Source: Echinarachnius parma (Eukaryota > Echinodermata > Echinoidea > Clypeasteroida > Echinarachniidae). Taken from it: a stretch of 64,000 nucleotides of DNA. The DNA lies in contig JBAMJV010008166.1 in the NCBI GenBank assembly GCA_037951105.1, positions 62,001-126,000 of the forward strand, in the 5' to 3' direction. Below are positions 11,226 through 22,122 of the stretch, in pieces (position 1 is the first letter of the stretch; every line of letters begins with the position of its first letter). The translations under genes and the position numbers were made by a program. The notes beneath the pieces were generated by a model. That model was not told the origin of the DNA. It saw only the letters and a list, made by a program, of their open reading frames with translations, and ran no database searches.

Positions 11226-11261
11226 TTAGTTAATCAATGTCATTAAGTCATTGAACAGTTA

Positions 11262-11460
11262 TGCATGTCGTTATTGTAGATTGGTATTATTAATATAATT
11301 CTATTCGGTAAATCAAGTATACAAAAGTAGTGTAACAGAGTGAAGACATTGCGACCACTGGAATGCCAGGGATAGGAAGAAGTTAACGTAATAAAATAAT
11401 GTAGTTAAAAGACTTCCGTCCGCAACATTTTAAATACACACCCATGCCCACGTCACTTAA
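11262..11460. repeat. Duplicated upstream segment, copy 2
   Basis: Second copy of the 10262-10415 segment. It is followed by TTTTAAATACACAC and CCCACGTCAC, so on the minus strand a TGACGTGG site again lies next to an AT-rich TATA-like stretch. Confidence 0.5.
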
Positions 11461-11811
11461 AGGGTACCACCACCGAAAAATAATAGTTTAATGAATGAAA
11501 GGTAACATTTGTATAGTAGTCCATCCCATCAACAAGTTCAGACAAATATGTCTCGAGAAAAAAATGATATACATGTAATTGGAAAACGTGTCACTATTCT
11601 AAAGCATGCGTTCATGGGTCTGCGTATACGAAGACCGGGATTCTATTGTCTCCAAACATATAGGTGTGAATAGAATTGGCGCACTCTCAGACGTTGGGCG
11701 CATACGGATCCATCACATAATGTTGGTTACGTAGGTGAGGGTAATTAATTGTATTGTTTATGAATTAAAACTAAAAGTAAATAATAAGGAAATACCATAT
11801 ATGTGCAGAAA

Positions 11812-12186
11812 ACCTTGGTATGATACTTGATTCAAATTTAAAGTGGAATCCACATATTGGAAACAACTGTACTCGAATTAGTAAAATGATAGGTTTTTTT
11901 TTTTATCTCGTTTGCAATATAATATTGATAATATTTGCTAACTTGACAATTGTGTATAATGCAATGATTCTCCCAATATTTGATTATGGAGACTTGTCAT
12001 ATAGAACAGCATGTGCTAAACATACCTATTTAGTGCAGAAGCTCCAAACCAGAGCTTGCAGAATTATGTAAGGGATCGTCCTTATAGATGTAAATAATAG
12101 ATTTGCATGATCGAGTTGGTTTAAAATCATTAGCAGCAAGGCGAAGTTCTCATTTAAACTCGATGGTTTATAAGGCAACACATGTT
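11812..12186 (+). pseudogene. LINE RT C-terminal fragment, left part
   Basis: LGMILDSNLKWNPHIGNNC is followed by MILPIFDYGDLSY and LQTRACRIM, the thumb region motif set of Jockey/CR1-like RTs. After a stop the similarity continues as HDRVGLKSLAARRSSH and MVYKATHVL. It is then interrupted by a TTAA-flanked MITE at 12187. The 5' end is truncated and no catalytic motif remains. Confidence 0.7.
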
Positions 12187-12724
12187 TTAAAGGGACATTC
12201 CTTCTTTTGCAAGCCAAGTTAAAAAAGTTGCGAGGTTATTGTCTTATATGAAAGAAAATTTCATTCAATAGCATGCCTGATCAAATTAGGGCTTGAAATC
12301 TCTTTTTCGTGGAGTTATAGACCTAAAACTAATAAACCGTCGTCCAACAATTAATTGTGCATTATACGTATATTCACCCAGTGAGGAAGTTCGCACACAG
12401 ATTCCAGGAAGTATCACAACGCTATGCGTTACCACTACGTGACCCGCGCTAGCTACGTGACCGGGCACAATTAAGAATAGCATGACCGCACACTAGGCCA
12501 AATAACCAAACCTCGCTTAAACTGACTACATGCAATTACATATTCTTCATTTTTGAGATTTTTTGTCCTTGACATTCCTTTACAAATGTCGGCTTCACAA
12601 TACCTTTACAAGAATAAGTACAATATAGTTGTAATATTATGCTTTTTTGTGTGTGTTTCATTCATCCCCATCCGTCAACTGGAAACTGTTCAGACGTTTT
12701 GTAAAAGAGGGACTGTCCCTTTAA
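12187..12724. mobile_element. MITE family A, copy 2 (TTAA-flanked)
   Basis: Begins TTAAAGGGACATTCCTTCTT and ends AGGGACTGTCCCTTTAA. It shares long internal blocks with 8093-8737, such as TTAGGGCTTGAAATCTCTTT. It is inserted in the LINE fragment, which resumes on the far side. Confidence 0.8.
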
Positions 12725-13030
12725 CTCCACCTTATTTCAAAAGATCCTTTCAATTTTGTTATTATTATTACTCACTAAGATCGAATGGAAACTATTTTTA
12801 CCAGAACTAAAAACAGAATTTCTTAAATGCACATTTCTGTATTGAAGTCCCATGAATATTTTCCCCTTTGAAATAAATCCTCGACAAGTATTGTTGTATT
12901 TAAAAGGAAATCGCATTTGTTTGTATCCCAGTGTTGTTTAATCTTATCAAATTGATGACATTGATTTAGTAGGATAGATTATAGTCTGTACTCATAGTTC
13001 TAGGTTGCAATCATAACAATTTGTTGAAAT
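12725..13030 (+). pseudogene. LINE RT fragment, right part and 3' region
   Basis: Plus-strand reading gives FKRSFQFC, LRSNGNYF and KTEFLKCTFLY, resembling the conserved LINE tail before a WNSLP motif. Several stops are present. It continues the 11812-12186 fragment after the MITE. Confidence 0.55.
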
Positions 13031-14145
13031 TCATTGTTAAATATATTGTTAATTATATTGTTGTCAAAGGACCCCATGGAAGATCAGCCATGTCTACATA
13101 GACGGTGCTGAATGGGCCCTCCCTCCGAGCTATCTTACTAATCCATGGTGAATATATTCCGCGATAATGTAAAGTTATATATGCTAACTGTTTGTAGTGA
13201 GAATCTACACAGCTGTAATTCTCAATGGGAAAATTTCCGAATCCGAATACAAACAAAATATTTTCTTAATGACATCAAAATTTGGAAAACCGAAACCAGT
13301 TCCATGCTTTATTGGTTATACAAATACAACAGTGTATTTCAGACCGCCACTTTTGTGTTTGTTTTTACAATGTTACTTGATCCATCAAATACGTCAGTAT
13401 CTTAGTACTTTTTCATGTGAATGCTCCAGCCCATATTCAGATTCTTTTTTTCTTCTTCTCAGCCATAATATTTTACTTTTCATTCCACTTGGCACTTAAT
13501 GCTCGTCCTCATTCTTCTTTGCTATTATAAACCTTCATTTTTAAGGGTTAAATTTGTTTCTTTCCTAATATAAGAAACTAATTTAATGTTAACTCGATAT
13601 TAAACTACATGTATTGTATCTTTACAATTTGTGTGTGGACTAATCGTAAGCTCAATTTTGTATGGAAAGTAGATTAAGCGCCTTTTGAAACTAAGCTCTT
13701 CATTTGAATGAATTATTTGTTGGCATCGTGATATGATTTATGGCAGATATTAGTCTTTTTAAATGTTTGGCCTGTGAGGATAATATTCTCCTTTTGTTTC
13801 AATTCATATAAACAGTCGTGTTTTCGGGAATATAACAGGCACAGGGTAATGTCAAATAGAAGGACTAACCAATGGTTATTGTTGCTTTGATAATTGCAGA
13901 TGACTAATACCGGTATAACACACATTTGTAGTAATACATTCTACATACACTAATCATTATGGACAAAAAGTTTGTTTGCATTCTGTACTTTTAATAAACG
14001 TTACGCACACTTATCTTATAACATAATCAACTTTTTCTATTGTACCAACCATAATTGTCGATCAAGAATCAGATTCTTTTTCTGAATAAGACATAAATAC
14101 CAAAAGTACAATTGATATTATGTTACCGGCTACCATAAGATATTA
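13031..14145. other. Mostly unassigned, with a MITE C-like patch
   Basis: Around 13280-13320, AATTTGGAAAACCGAAACC and TTCCATGCTTTATTGG match MITE family C at 52230-52270. The rest is AT-rich with no supported gene. Confidence 0.4.
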
Positions 14146-14147
14146 TA

Positions 14148-15393
14148 CACTACTCACACAAAGTAAGTCCCCCCTAGCAATTTTTAATATATCTCAACAA
14201 GTATTTTACCGATTTTGATCATTCAAACGGTAATGGATATGGAATTTTCTTACGCAAAAAATGAATGGTATGTGTCTGCCAATTGATGGCATTGTTGGTG
14301 TGAAATCATGCATTTTATGACAAAAGGTGTGAAAACAAATCTTGCACTTTTGTGATTTGTGTCAGCTTCTACACGAATAACAAGAGAATCACGCATGTTT
14401 CTGAAATTTCAAGCACCATTTATTGCATTTCTCTCTATGTTTTACTTTTAATAAGCATCACAATTAAAACAGAACATGGCTTCGGCCACTCTATTCCCCA
14501 ACAATTTCATATTGAAAGGCCTATTGTTTCAGAAAAATGCATGCTTTTGGAAAATGGTTCCACTAAGAACAATGCAACAGTAGTACTGAATTACATAACA
14601 GATTTGTGAATTAGGCCAACTCCATAAAATATGGTTGCCGTAGAATTACGTTTTTACCATAAAAACATGTATTTTCTGATACAAAAAAAAGTTGCACTTT
14701 AAGTTTTATATGGCATATTGGGTACATTTTGTATACGAGTAAGCATCTGTATTGAAATAGACTCGACACACAAATCTGTTATGTAATTCAGTACTACTGC
14801 TGCATTGTTCTTAGTGGAACCATTTTTCAAAAACATGCATTTTTTAAAAACAATAGGCCTTTCATGCAATATGAAATTGTTGGGGATTATAGTAGCCAAA
14901 GTCATGTCCTGTTTTAATCTTCATTGGAGTTGGCCTAATTCACAAATATGTTATGTAATTCAGTACTACTGCTGCATTGTTCCATTTTTCAAAAAACATG
15001 TATTTTTCTGAAACAATAGGCCTTTCAATATGAAATTGTTGGGGATAAGAGTGGCACAAGTCAAGTCCTGTTTTAATTGTGATGCTTATTAAAAGTAACA
15101 CATAGAGTGACATGTAATAAATGGTGCTTGAAAGTTCAGAAACATGCGTGATTCTCTTGTTATTCGTGTAGAAGCTGACACAAATCACAAAAGTTCAAGA
15201 TTTTTTGTTCACACCTTTTGTCATAAAATGCATGATTTCACACCAAAATATTCATCAATTGGCTGACACATACCATTCACTTTTTGCGTAAGAAAATTCC
15301 GTATCCATTGCCGTTTGAATGATCAAAATCGGTAAAATACTTTTTGAGATATATGGAAAAATGCTAGGGGGGACTTACTTTTTGTGAGTAGTG
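14148..15393. mobile_element. 1.25-kb Tc1/mariner-type foldback element
   Basis: Flanked by TA dinucleotides (14146-14147 and 15394-15395). The left end is CACTACTCACACAAAGTAAG and the right end is the reverse complement of a close variant, the style of Tc1/mariner termini. The inverted arms extend for roughly 450-500 bp on each side. A third copy of an internal arm segment (CAGTACTACTGCTGCATTGT) lies in the middle at about 14788. No transposase ORF. Confidence 0.85.
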
Positions 15394-15395
15394 TA

Positions 15396-15819
15396 TATCA
15401 AACACAAATTGTGTACCACTCATTTAGATCATAATAATATGTCTTGTGTTTTCCACAGATTGGTACCATTCTTGCCAATGCATAATAAAATATTTTACCC
15501 CCAAAATGTAAGAGCTATATAATTTAAATTAATTGGGTTTTTTTTGTGCCAATGATTTGACAAATGAGTGAAGATAGAATAGCACCGCAATCGCTTTTTG
15601 CGATCGTAACGTCTACACTTTTTTCAAACACCGTGTGCTTTGGCATTAACCGTGATAAAAGGAGAGGAATTTCCGTCAAGGTCCCGGACAATACATGCCC
15701 AGACACGTAACTGAATAGAAAACTATTTCAGCTATTTAAACTGGGCGCCTTTTCTTTGTGTGGTGGGATCTAATCTTAATTCTTAAAGCTTCCGGTTGCT
15801 GGAAGCTGCGAGTGGTGTG
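15396..15819. other. Non-coding stretch, nothing recognised
   Basis: Spacer between two foldback elements. No supported feature. Confidence 0.45.
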
Positions 15820-15827
15820 CGTCATAC

Positions 15828-16175
15828 AAATCTTGTTTTAGAATTTTCAAATTTGAACTTCATTTTCAGAAAGAGCATACACAAATCATGCCTAAATACC
15901 GAAAAGCAATTGAATATTTTAAGTATTGGCTGAGATATGCCCATCCTAATGAATTTTACTTCAATGGGCGATCAGTGTTATAGTGCACTGGTTCATAAAG
16001 TTATGACCCAGAGCACTATAACACTGATTGCCTATACAAACAAAATCATTCGGATGGGCATATCTCAGCCAATACTTAACATATTCATTTGATTTTCGGT
16101 ATTTGGACATTATTTGTTATGCTCTTTCTGAAAATGAAGTTCAAATTTGAAAATTCGAAAAAAGGATGCTTATGA
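15828..16175. mobile_element. ~350-bp foldback element with CGTCATAC flanks
   Basis: The arms mirror each other: TTTTCAAATTTGAACTTCAT, TGGCTGAGATATGCCCATCC and CAGTGTTATAGTGC return as reverse complements. The centre is at about 15995. The 8-bp CGTCATAC occurs at 15820-15827 and 16176-16183 and may be the target duplication, although the outermost 15 bp of the arms are diverged. Confidence 0.75.
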
Positions 16176-16183
16176 CGTCATAC

Positions 16184-16515
16184 ACTTCACCACTCTATGC
16201 CTTTTATATTTGGGAGAGAGCGTGGTTTGTTTGGTGCATTATTCAATCAAAATGCATGGCCCGTGTTGGGAAGCGGAATTGGGGAAGCGTGACCGGTCTC
16301 GGTCACCTTGGCTTTAACCGCGGGCTCTCCCAGCTCTGCTCCTCGCTATACATTGTTTTGTGCGCGTGATAGCTGATTGGCATGTGCTCGAGTGCTGTGT
16401 GTGTCGTTTGTGTCTTTGTCTTTGGGGGTGTGTGAGTGGGTGCTCTAGCGTGTGTTTTTGTTTGTTTGTGTTTAGCGAAGTTTGCATGATCCCCTTTTGT
16501 TTAGCTTTCAGCAAT
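16184..16515. other. GC/GT-rich stretch of unknown nature
   Basis: More GC-rich than its neighbours, with GACCGGTCTCGGTCACC and a GT-rich end. It could be a retrotransposon 5' region. No gene is supported. Confidence 0.3.
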
Positions 16516-16519
16516 TGGA

Positions 16520-16925
16520 TCTAGAGCGTTTTCACACTGGTAATTGCAATCATGATTGAATCACGGTAATTCTGTTGCCTTGCTTCCACACTACGAAAAC
16601 AAAACTGTGATTACAATCACAGTTTCTGGAGACGTACCTGTCAATCAAACAAGGAGAGCGCCCCGTTTATCGGTGGAAGTGCATGTAAGGTCACGTAAGC
16701 TCCGCCTCCCAAATCATGTTTTGGAGGTCAAGCCGTTCACACTACCGATTCGCACTGTGATTTGAGTGAATCATGATTTGAAAACACCTCTGGACCATGA
16801 TTTCAGTTCCGCGATTTGTGATTCCAATTAGTGTTCACACCGTCAAAAATACCGTGATTGGAGTGAAAAATAACTCAAATCATGATTGAAATCACGCATT
16901 TCGCCAATGTGAGATGAATTATTTT
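16520..16925. mobile_element. Degenerate MITE with AATCATGATT palindromes
   Basis: Repeated AATCATGATTTG/AATCATGATTGA and ATCACGG blocks occur near both ends. The left TTTTCACACTGG and right CCAATGTGAGAT (reverse ATCTCACATTGG) look like terminal inverted repeats. The layout resembles the Harbinger element at 21007, with many short subterminal repeats, but the sequence differs. Confidence 0.45.
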
Positions 16926-16949
16926 TTTAAGGGAAGGGGCCCATCTCCT

Positions 16950-17180
16950 GGACAGGTGTGCCCATCACCACGAGAATGCCCACTCATCACTTTTTAACTT
17001 GTTTAACTTTTAACATTTACCATTGTCCATTGGTTATGTAACGTTCACTTTGCAATTTTTGTTTGTATCTATTTTCAATAATTTATCTTGTATATCTTTA
17101 AATGTAACACATGTGCAATTCAGCCTTTGGCTGCTAATCATTTGATTGAATAAACTCTTTTTGAATTGACTTGAATTTGA
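16950..17180 (+). mobile_element. LINE 3' end fragment
   Basis: Ends GATTGAATAAACTCTTTTTG followed by AATTGACTTGAATTTGAA, a typical LINE 3' terminus with AATAAA and a short degenerate repeat tail. The coding part is absent, so it is 5'-truncated. Confidence 0.45.
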
Positions 17181-17274
17181 ACAAAATGTACTCGATTTAT
17201 ATTGACACACAATTCATGCACATTCAAGAAACTGAATAGATACTATTACAACTACGCAGCGTTGTACCTAATGC

Positions 17275-17475
17275 CATATGCGTACCCAGGGGGAGGAGGG
17301 GGGTGCAAAACACCCCCCCTTAGACCCCAAAATGACTGTTTGGGGGGGGGGGGGGTTGACCCCCCCCCCCCCCCCCTCGGCCTCGGCTTCGAAAATTGTC
17401 TACGGACACCGGCCCCTGTACGACTCTTAACAAAATAACCCACCCCCCCTTGAAAAACTCCTGGGTACGCCACTG
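17275..17475. mobile_element. hAT-like MITE with GGCGTACCCAGG ends
   Basis: Left GCGTACCCAGGGGGAGG and right CTCCTGGGTACGCCACTG are inverted. The 8-bp CCTAATGC occurs at 17267-17274 and 17476-17483, consistent with the 8-bp hAT target duplication. The interior contains long G- and C-runs. Confidence 0.75.
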
Positions 17476-17483
17476 CCTAATGC

Positions 17484-17605
17484 GGTTATGATTGTACTCG
17501 ATTTATGATCTTCGTCATCGCTGTTGTGGTCCTCAAATATTATTCAGTCAGTTTCAGTTTCAGTTAATCTCTTTTGAAAACAAACAATACATCCTACCCG
17601 TCATT

Positions 17606-17646
<41 letters not shown>

Positions 17647-18115
17647 TAGTGGGGGAGGCAAAGGAGAGATGGGAGAGAGCCCGTACAAAGGGGGATGGGC
17701 AGTAGAGTGCTGAACCGAGCTGTTGGAAGGCAAGAGGGGGTTGACATTCCTATGCGAATCCTTACCCCAACACCGCTATCCTCCATGGGGCATCCATGGG
17801 GGGGGGGGGGGGGGGGGGGGGGAGAGTAGATACCACCGATCAACGATTTTTGTTTGCATACTTTTGGGGGTTTCAATATACTACAATTATAGGGAGTTTA
17901 ATTAACCCCACTTTGCACTTTAGATTATTGTTTGGATGAATGATCATAGTATCAGGCATACCACCCAAGGCATTATGACGGCCTAATTAACCCTTACATT
18001 ACACCATTGTAACATATAGTGATATTACCTAAGACTCTTTCATGTTAGTGTCTTGTTCTTTCACGTTCTTTCACATTATTTGTCATATATTTTGAATCAT
18101 CTCATATTTTAATAG
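17484..18115. repeat. (GA)n and poly-G tracts in non-coding DNA
   Basis: A GA microsatellite at about 17610-17642 and a G-run of about 22 at 17799-17822. The rest is unassigned. Confidence 0.6.
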
Positions 18116-18189
18116 TTAACCCATTGTCTACGGGAACTTGTTGGGTCCTGTATTTACTCTATGGGGATATAGTAAAAGGAACAGGTTAA
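18116..18189. mobile_element. Miniature piggyBac-like element (74 bp)
   Basis: TTAACCCATTGTCTACGGGA begins and AAAGGAACAGGTTAA ends the unit, with TTAA at both edges. It resembles 47104-47183 and the 5' end of the piggyBac element at 32169. Confidence 0.5.
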
Positions 18190-18525
18190 AGGTATGATGC
18201 AATGCATCTACTTATATGCAATGTATAACATGATCAAACGATGAAAACCTAATCCATTCTGATTCGACTAACCTTGTTAATATGAGAAATACATAAAGTG
18301 GCATTTCAGCTTTAATATCCGTGTTGCCACGGAAATCTAATGGCCAAACAGATTGATCAACAGGGTTGAAATGGTACAAGAGAGTGTTTATAATTATGTG
18401 GTCAAATAGCTAGGAACCACAACATCGTAAACATGCACAAATATAAGACAAGTTCAATGCGCCGCCACTTCGGTTGGGCGAACAGTTTACAGGTTGTATC
18501 ACCTAGCCGAACGGCTAACCGACCA
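18190..18525. other. Non-coding stretch, nothing recognised
   Basis: No supported gene or repeat boundary. Confidence 0.4.
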
Positions 18526-18640
18526 GGGGCGTAGCTACGGGGGGGGGGGGGGGGGGGGGGGGCTGGGGGGCACGTGCCCCCACACAACTTTTCTGTTCCC
18601 CCCCCCCCCCCCCCCCCTCCCCACTGAAAATTCATGCTTG
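18526..18640. mobile_element. hAT-like MITE remnant with poly-G and poly-C
   Basis: CAGGGGCGTAGCTACGGGG starts a G-run of about 23, and a C-run of about 20 follows near 18598. It resembles 17275 and 3546 in its GGCGTA start and homopolymer expansion. The right boundary is unclear. Confidence 0.4.
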
Positions 18641-18825
18641 ATACAAACAAACATTACATAAAAAATAATGCCGTTAGAACAGTATTGGTGATTGAACATG
18701 TAAAGGATGGAACTTTCCCATACATTTCAGCTATAGTCATGATAGTAGGGTTGTTAAGGGGCAAAAATATGGGCGTTCACTGCACTTTGGGGAACGATTG
18801 TTTTACTTGGCACACATATTTCTTA

Positions 18826-19037
18826 GATCAAAAGAAGAAAATTCATCCAAAGAGACACTCTGTATATTTGAAAATGTTGCCTAATTTCCATAATTTATTC
18901 ATGGGAATGGGATATTCGATAAAAATGGTGTTTTTATTAAGATATTTGAGAGAGAACATATTCCTTGGATCAAAATAAGACAATTTATCTAAAGAGACAC
19001 TCTGTATCTATGCAAATTAGGCCTAATTTAAACACTT
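18826..19037 (+). repeat. ~149-bp satellite, left block
   Basis: About one and a half units containing ATCCAAAGAGACACTCTGTA and CATGGGAATGGGATAT. The same repeat resumes after an inserted LINE fragment at 19850. Confidence 0.8.
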
Positions 19038-19850
19038 AACTCTTAAACATCATATCTCAAACATCTGCAAATCTGCATCTTGGGGTATTTTCAAAATAGG
19101 GAAGATCAGGCGTCTGCTTGACCAATCATCCGCTGAGCGACTCGTCCACGCCTTCGTCTCCTCTCATCTGGACTACTGCAACTCCCTCCTCGCCGGCCTC
19201 CCTCTTTCTCATATATCCCCCCTCCAGTGTACCCAAAATTCAGCCGCTAGATTAGTCACCCTTAGAAGGAAACATGACCATATCCCCTGTTCTCCGCTCA
19301 CTTCATTGGCTACCGGTCCATTCCCGCATTACTTTCAAGATCCCACTTTTCACATATAAAATCACACATAATCTTGCCCCCATATATCTTCAAGACCTAT
19401 AGTCTCCCTTCGTTCCTCCTCTCCTGCCAGACCCCTCCGTTCATCTTCCTCTCACCAACTACTTCATGGCCCACGTACAAAAACTCGTTATGGTGACCGA
19501 GCCTTCTCGTCCATTGCCCCCACCCTTTGGAACAAACTCCCACCCCATATTCAGAATGCCACATCTATCGAATCATGGATAGTACTATCCATGTCATTTA
19601 AAATCCTCCTCAAAACTCATCTTTTTAAGCAGTTGTAATTTTCTGGAGGCGCACACAGTTAGTTATTAAGTATGGTATTATTTATACATGTATTTGTTAT
19701 TTCTTATTTGTTACTTTGACTTTGGTGTTGTATTGTTTTTATGCTATTGTGTTTACTAGTTTTCTTATTTAGACAGACCACCAGTGTGCTTAGAAACGCC
19801 CGTATAAAGCGCCATATAAATGCAATTATTATTATTATTATTATTATCTA
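19038..19850 (+). pseudogene. CR1/L2-like LINE 3' fragment inside the satellite
   Basis: One frame reads KIRRLLDQSSAERLVHAFVS, HLDYCNSLLAGLPLS, QNSAARLVTLRRKHDHIP; after frameshifts LRSLHWLPVHSRITFKI and APIYLQDL follow. These are the conserved RT C-terminal motifs of CR1/L2-type LINEs (LDYCNSLL, LQxxQNxAARL, LHWLPV). The 3' end is TATAAAGCGCCATATAAATG followed by (ATT)n. It is 5'-truncated with frameshifts and stops. TCTATGCAAATTAGGCCTAA lies on both sides, which fits insertion in the satellite or a long target duplication. Confidence 0.85.
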
Positions 19851-20290
19851 TGCAAATTAGGCCTAATTTCCATAATTTATGCAAATGTATTCATTGAAAT
19901 GGGATATCTATGACAATTGTGTTTTTATTGACATATTTGAGAGATCATATTCCTTGGATCAAAAGAAAAAAATTCATCCAAAGAGACACTCTGTATCTAT
20001 GCAAATTAGGCCTAATTTCTATTATTTATGCACATGTATTCATGGGAATGGGATATCTATGCCAATGGTGTTTTTATTTACATATTTGAGAGAACATATT
20101 CCTTGGATCATGAGAAGAAAATTTATCCAAAGGGACACTCTGTATCTATGCAAATTAGGCCTAATTTCCAAAATGTATGCAAATTTATTCATGGGAATGG
20201 GATATCTATGAAAATGGTGTTTCTCTTGACATATTTGAGAGATCATATTCCTTGGATCAAAAGAAAAAAAATTAGGCCTAATTTGCATTA
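19851..20290 (+). repeat. ~149-bp satellite, right block
   Basis: Three units spaced 149 bp apart (CCTTGGATC at about 19952, 20101 and 20250). Apparent ORFs repeat the same words in different frames and are not genes. Confidence 0.9.
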
Positions 20291-20324
20291 ATGCAGAGTG
20301 TCTCTTTGGATCAATTGTATATTG

Positions 20325-20455
20325 ACTGGCCTTGTGTGGTATATCAGAAATATTGCATTCGCTAGGATCATATTGCACGATTCGAAGACGAGTGTAATAT
20401 GATCCTAGCGAATGCAATGTTTCTGATATATCACGAAACAACAAGCCAGTCAATA
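20325..20455. mobile_element. ~125-bp hairpin element
   Basis: TATTGACTGGC at the left and GCCAGTCAATA at the right enclose arms containing ATTGCATTCGCTAGGATCAT and its reverse complement, with a short loop near 20390. It is flanked by inverted TCTCTTTGGAT and ATCCAAAGAGG. Confidence 0.75.
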
Positions 20456-20514
20456 TTATTATTATTATACATACTATCCAAAGAGGAAAACATACATAAA
20501 CAACAAATTAAATC

Positions 20515-20610
20515 TTAACCCGTTTCTTCCTGGAACCGAGTTAATACGGGCCCCGTGTCACACACTCACACCCGGGAACCGACTTTAGTCGGTTTCGAAA
20601 ATACCACACT
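20515..20610. mobile_element. piggyBac-like terminal sequence
   Basis: TTAACCCGTTTCTTCCTGGA followed by GGGAACCGACTTTAGTCGG. The layout matches the piggyBac 5' end at 32169 (TTAACCCGTTTACTACGG then GGGAACCGAGATTTCTCGG). No transposase follows in this area. Confidence 0.5.
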
Positions 20611-21599
20611 CATGACACTATTTAATCGTCTAAAAAGCTATATTCTGAATGCAGACATACTAAATTTGTTATATCACTTGAAAGCTAATATAATAAGCTA
20701 TCGAAATATCTCAAACTTGGGACGTATCATGAGTTTTACAGCAATTGGTAACTGTATAACGTATGTAATGTTACTTACAAAGTTGAAATAATTTCGTACA
20801 GCGGTGAATGTACGATCTACCAGCCAAAATTTAGAGAAATTGCGTTTCGCTTGGACAGGCAGTATTCCCATTACGCGTACAATAATAGTGGCAGCGAAAT
20901 ATTCCGTGCGTGCGCGCCATGCCAATAGGGATTGTACTGTATGGATTGTACGTGATTCTGTATGCATAGAGCTCATCGATATGATAGAGCTATGTTCTGT
21001 ACCTAATGGGGCGTTCCCACTGTCGTGCGATTAGTTACGATCGCCACGATTGGCCATTCGTATCTGATCGTGAAGTAATCGTGGTGATCGTATCAGATAT
21101 TATCAGATCGTAAGGTCAGTCGTGGCAATCGTGTTGATCGTAGGAAATTTTTGGAACGGTTCAAAAAATGTCTACGATCAACACGATTAATTATCAATCG
21201 TAATAATCGCATCGGATCGTATTGGATCGTATTGGATCGTAACAAAGCGCATCTAATCGTGCTTCCAAATCGTGGTGATCGGGATCAACCTTGGACACCA
21301 CGCTCTGTTAAGATGTGATGCGATCTCCCACGATCTGTTACGATCTATGGCGCTCTGTCGGGTACCATTGTTCACGACCTAACACGAATGACTCACGAGC
21401 AGATACGAGTTCATACAGGTAGATACGAGTAAATGCGAGTAGATACGAGTAAATGCGAGTAGATACGATTAGTCACGCTTTCCACGTACGTTCACGATCT
21501 GTTATGAGATTTCGCGCCCATATATACCGGACAAGAATGAATCCGAGAGTACATTGTCACTGTCAACTTGCATCTGCTTAATTTTGAAGCCTTTGAGAG

Positions 21600-22122
21600 A
21601 TGCCACCCAAGGGTACAAGACGCAAGAAGGGAAAGGGCCAGACTATCACACCCCTTGAGCCTGACCCAGTCCAGCCAGAGGCAGCACCAGAGGAGGATGA
21701 GGAGACCACCCCACCCAGAAAGCAAAGAGAAAGAAAAAACAGTACCTGACTTCACTGACTGAAAAGCAAAAAGTGGAGATCATCGAGTTCCTCATAAAAA
21801 ATGAGGTTCTCTACAGCAAACTCCTTGCGGGTTTCAAAGATGTCACCCAGAAGGGTGATCTCTGGGCTGCCACGATAGACACTACTGTGGCGCAACTTAA
21901 AACATGGTACACAAGCCTGAGGACCATGATAGGCCGGCTGAAGATACGCGCCACGAAGAGTGGGTCAAGAGGAGATGTCATTACTGACATGAACAGCACC
22001 GAGAAGTGGGTGTAGGATAAGTTTTCCTTTTTGATCCCTTACACTGAGACAGTGGATGCCAGAAACGTGGCCTCCTTTGCAGCAGCAGCAACAAGTGCCG
22101 CATGGCGTCATGAGGTATAGTT
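21600..22122 (+). pseudogene. Harbinger MADF/Myb-like accessory protein, broken
   Basis: The N-terminus MPPKGTRRKKGKGQ and an acidic PEEDEETTPP linker lead to a frameshift in an A-run at about 21740. The next frame reads LTEKQKVEIIEFLIKNEVLY, SKLLAGFKDVTQKGDLW and TWYTSLRTMIGRL, a typical MADF/SANT-like DNA-binding domain. A TAG at 22013-22015 interrupts the WV-DKFSF block. Such proteins help the DDE enzyme enter the nucleus and bind the ends. One frameshift and one nonsense change make it a pseudogene. Confidence 0.85.

Noticed and set aside
19879..20453. ORFs with repeated IHPKRHSV and HGNGI words
   Set aside because: Same 149-bp satellite unit read in different frames.
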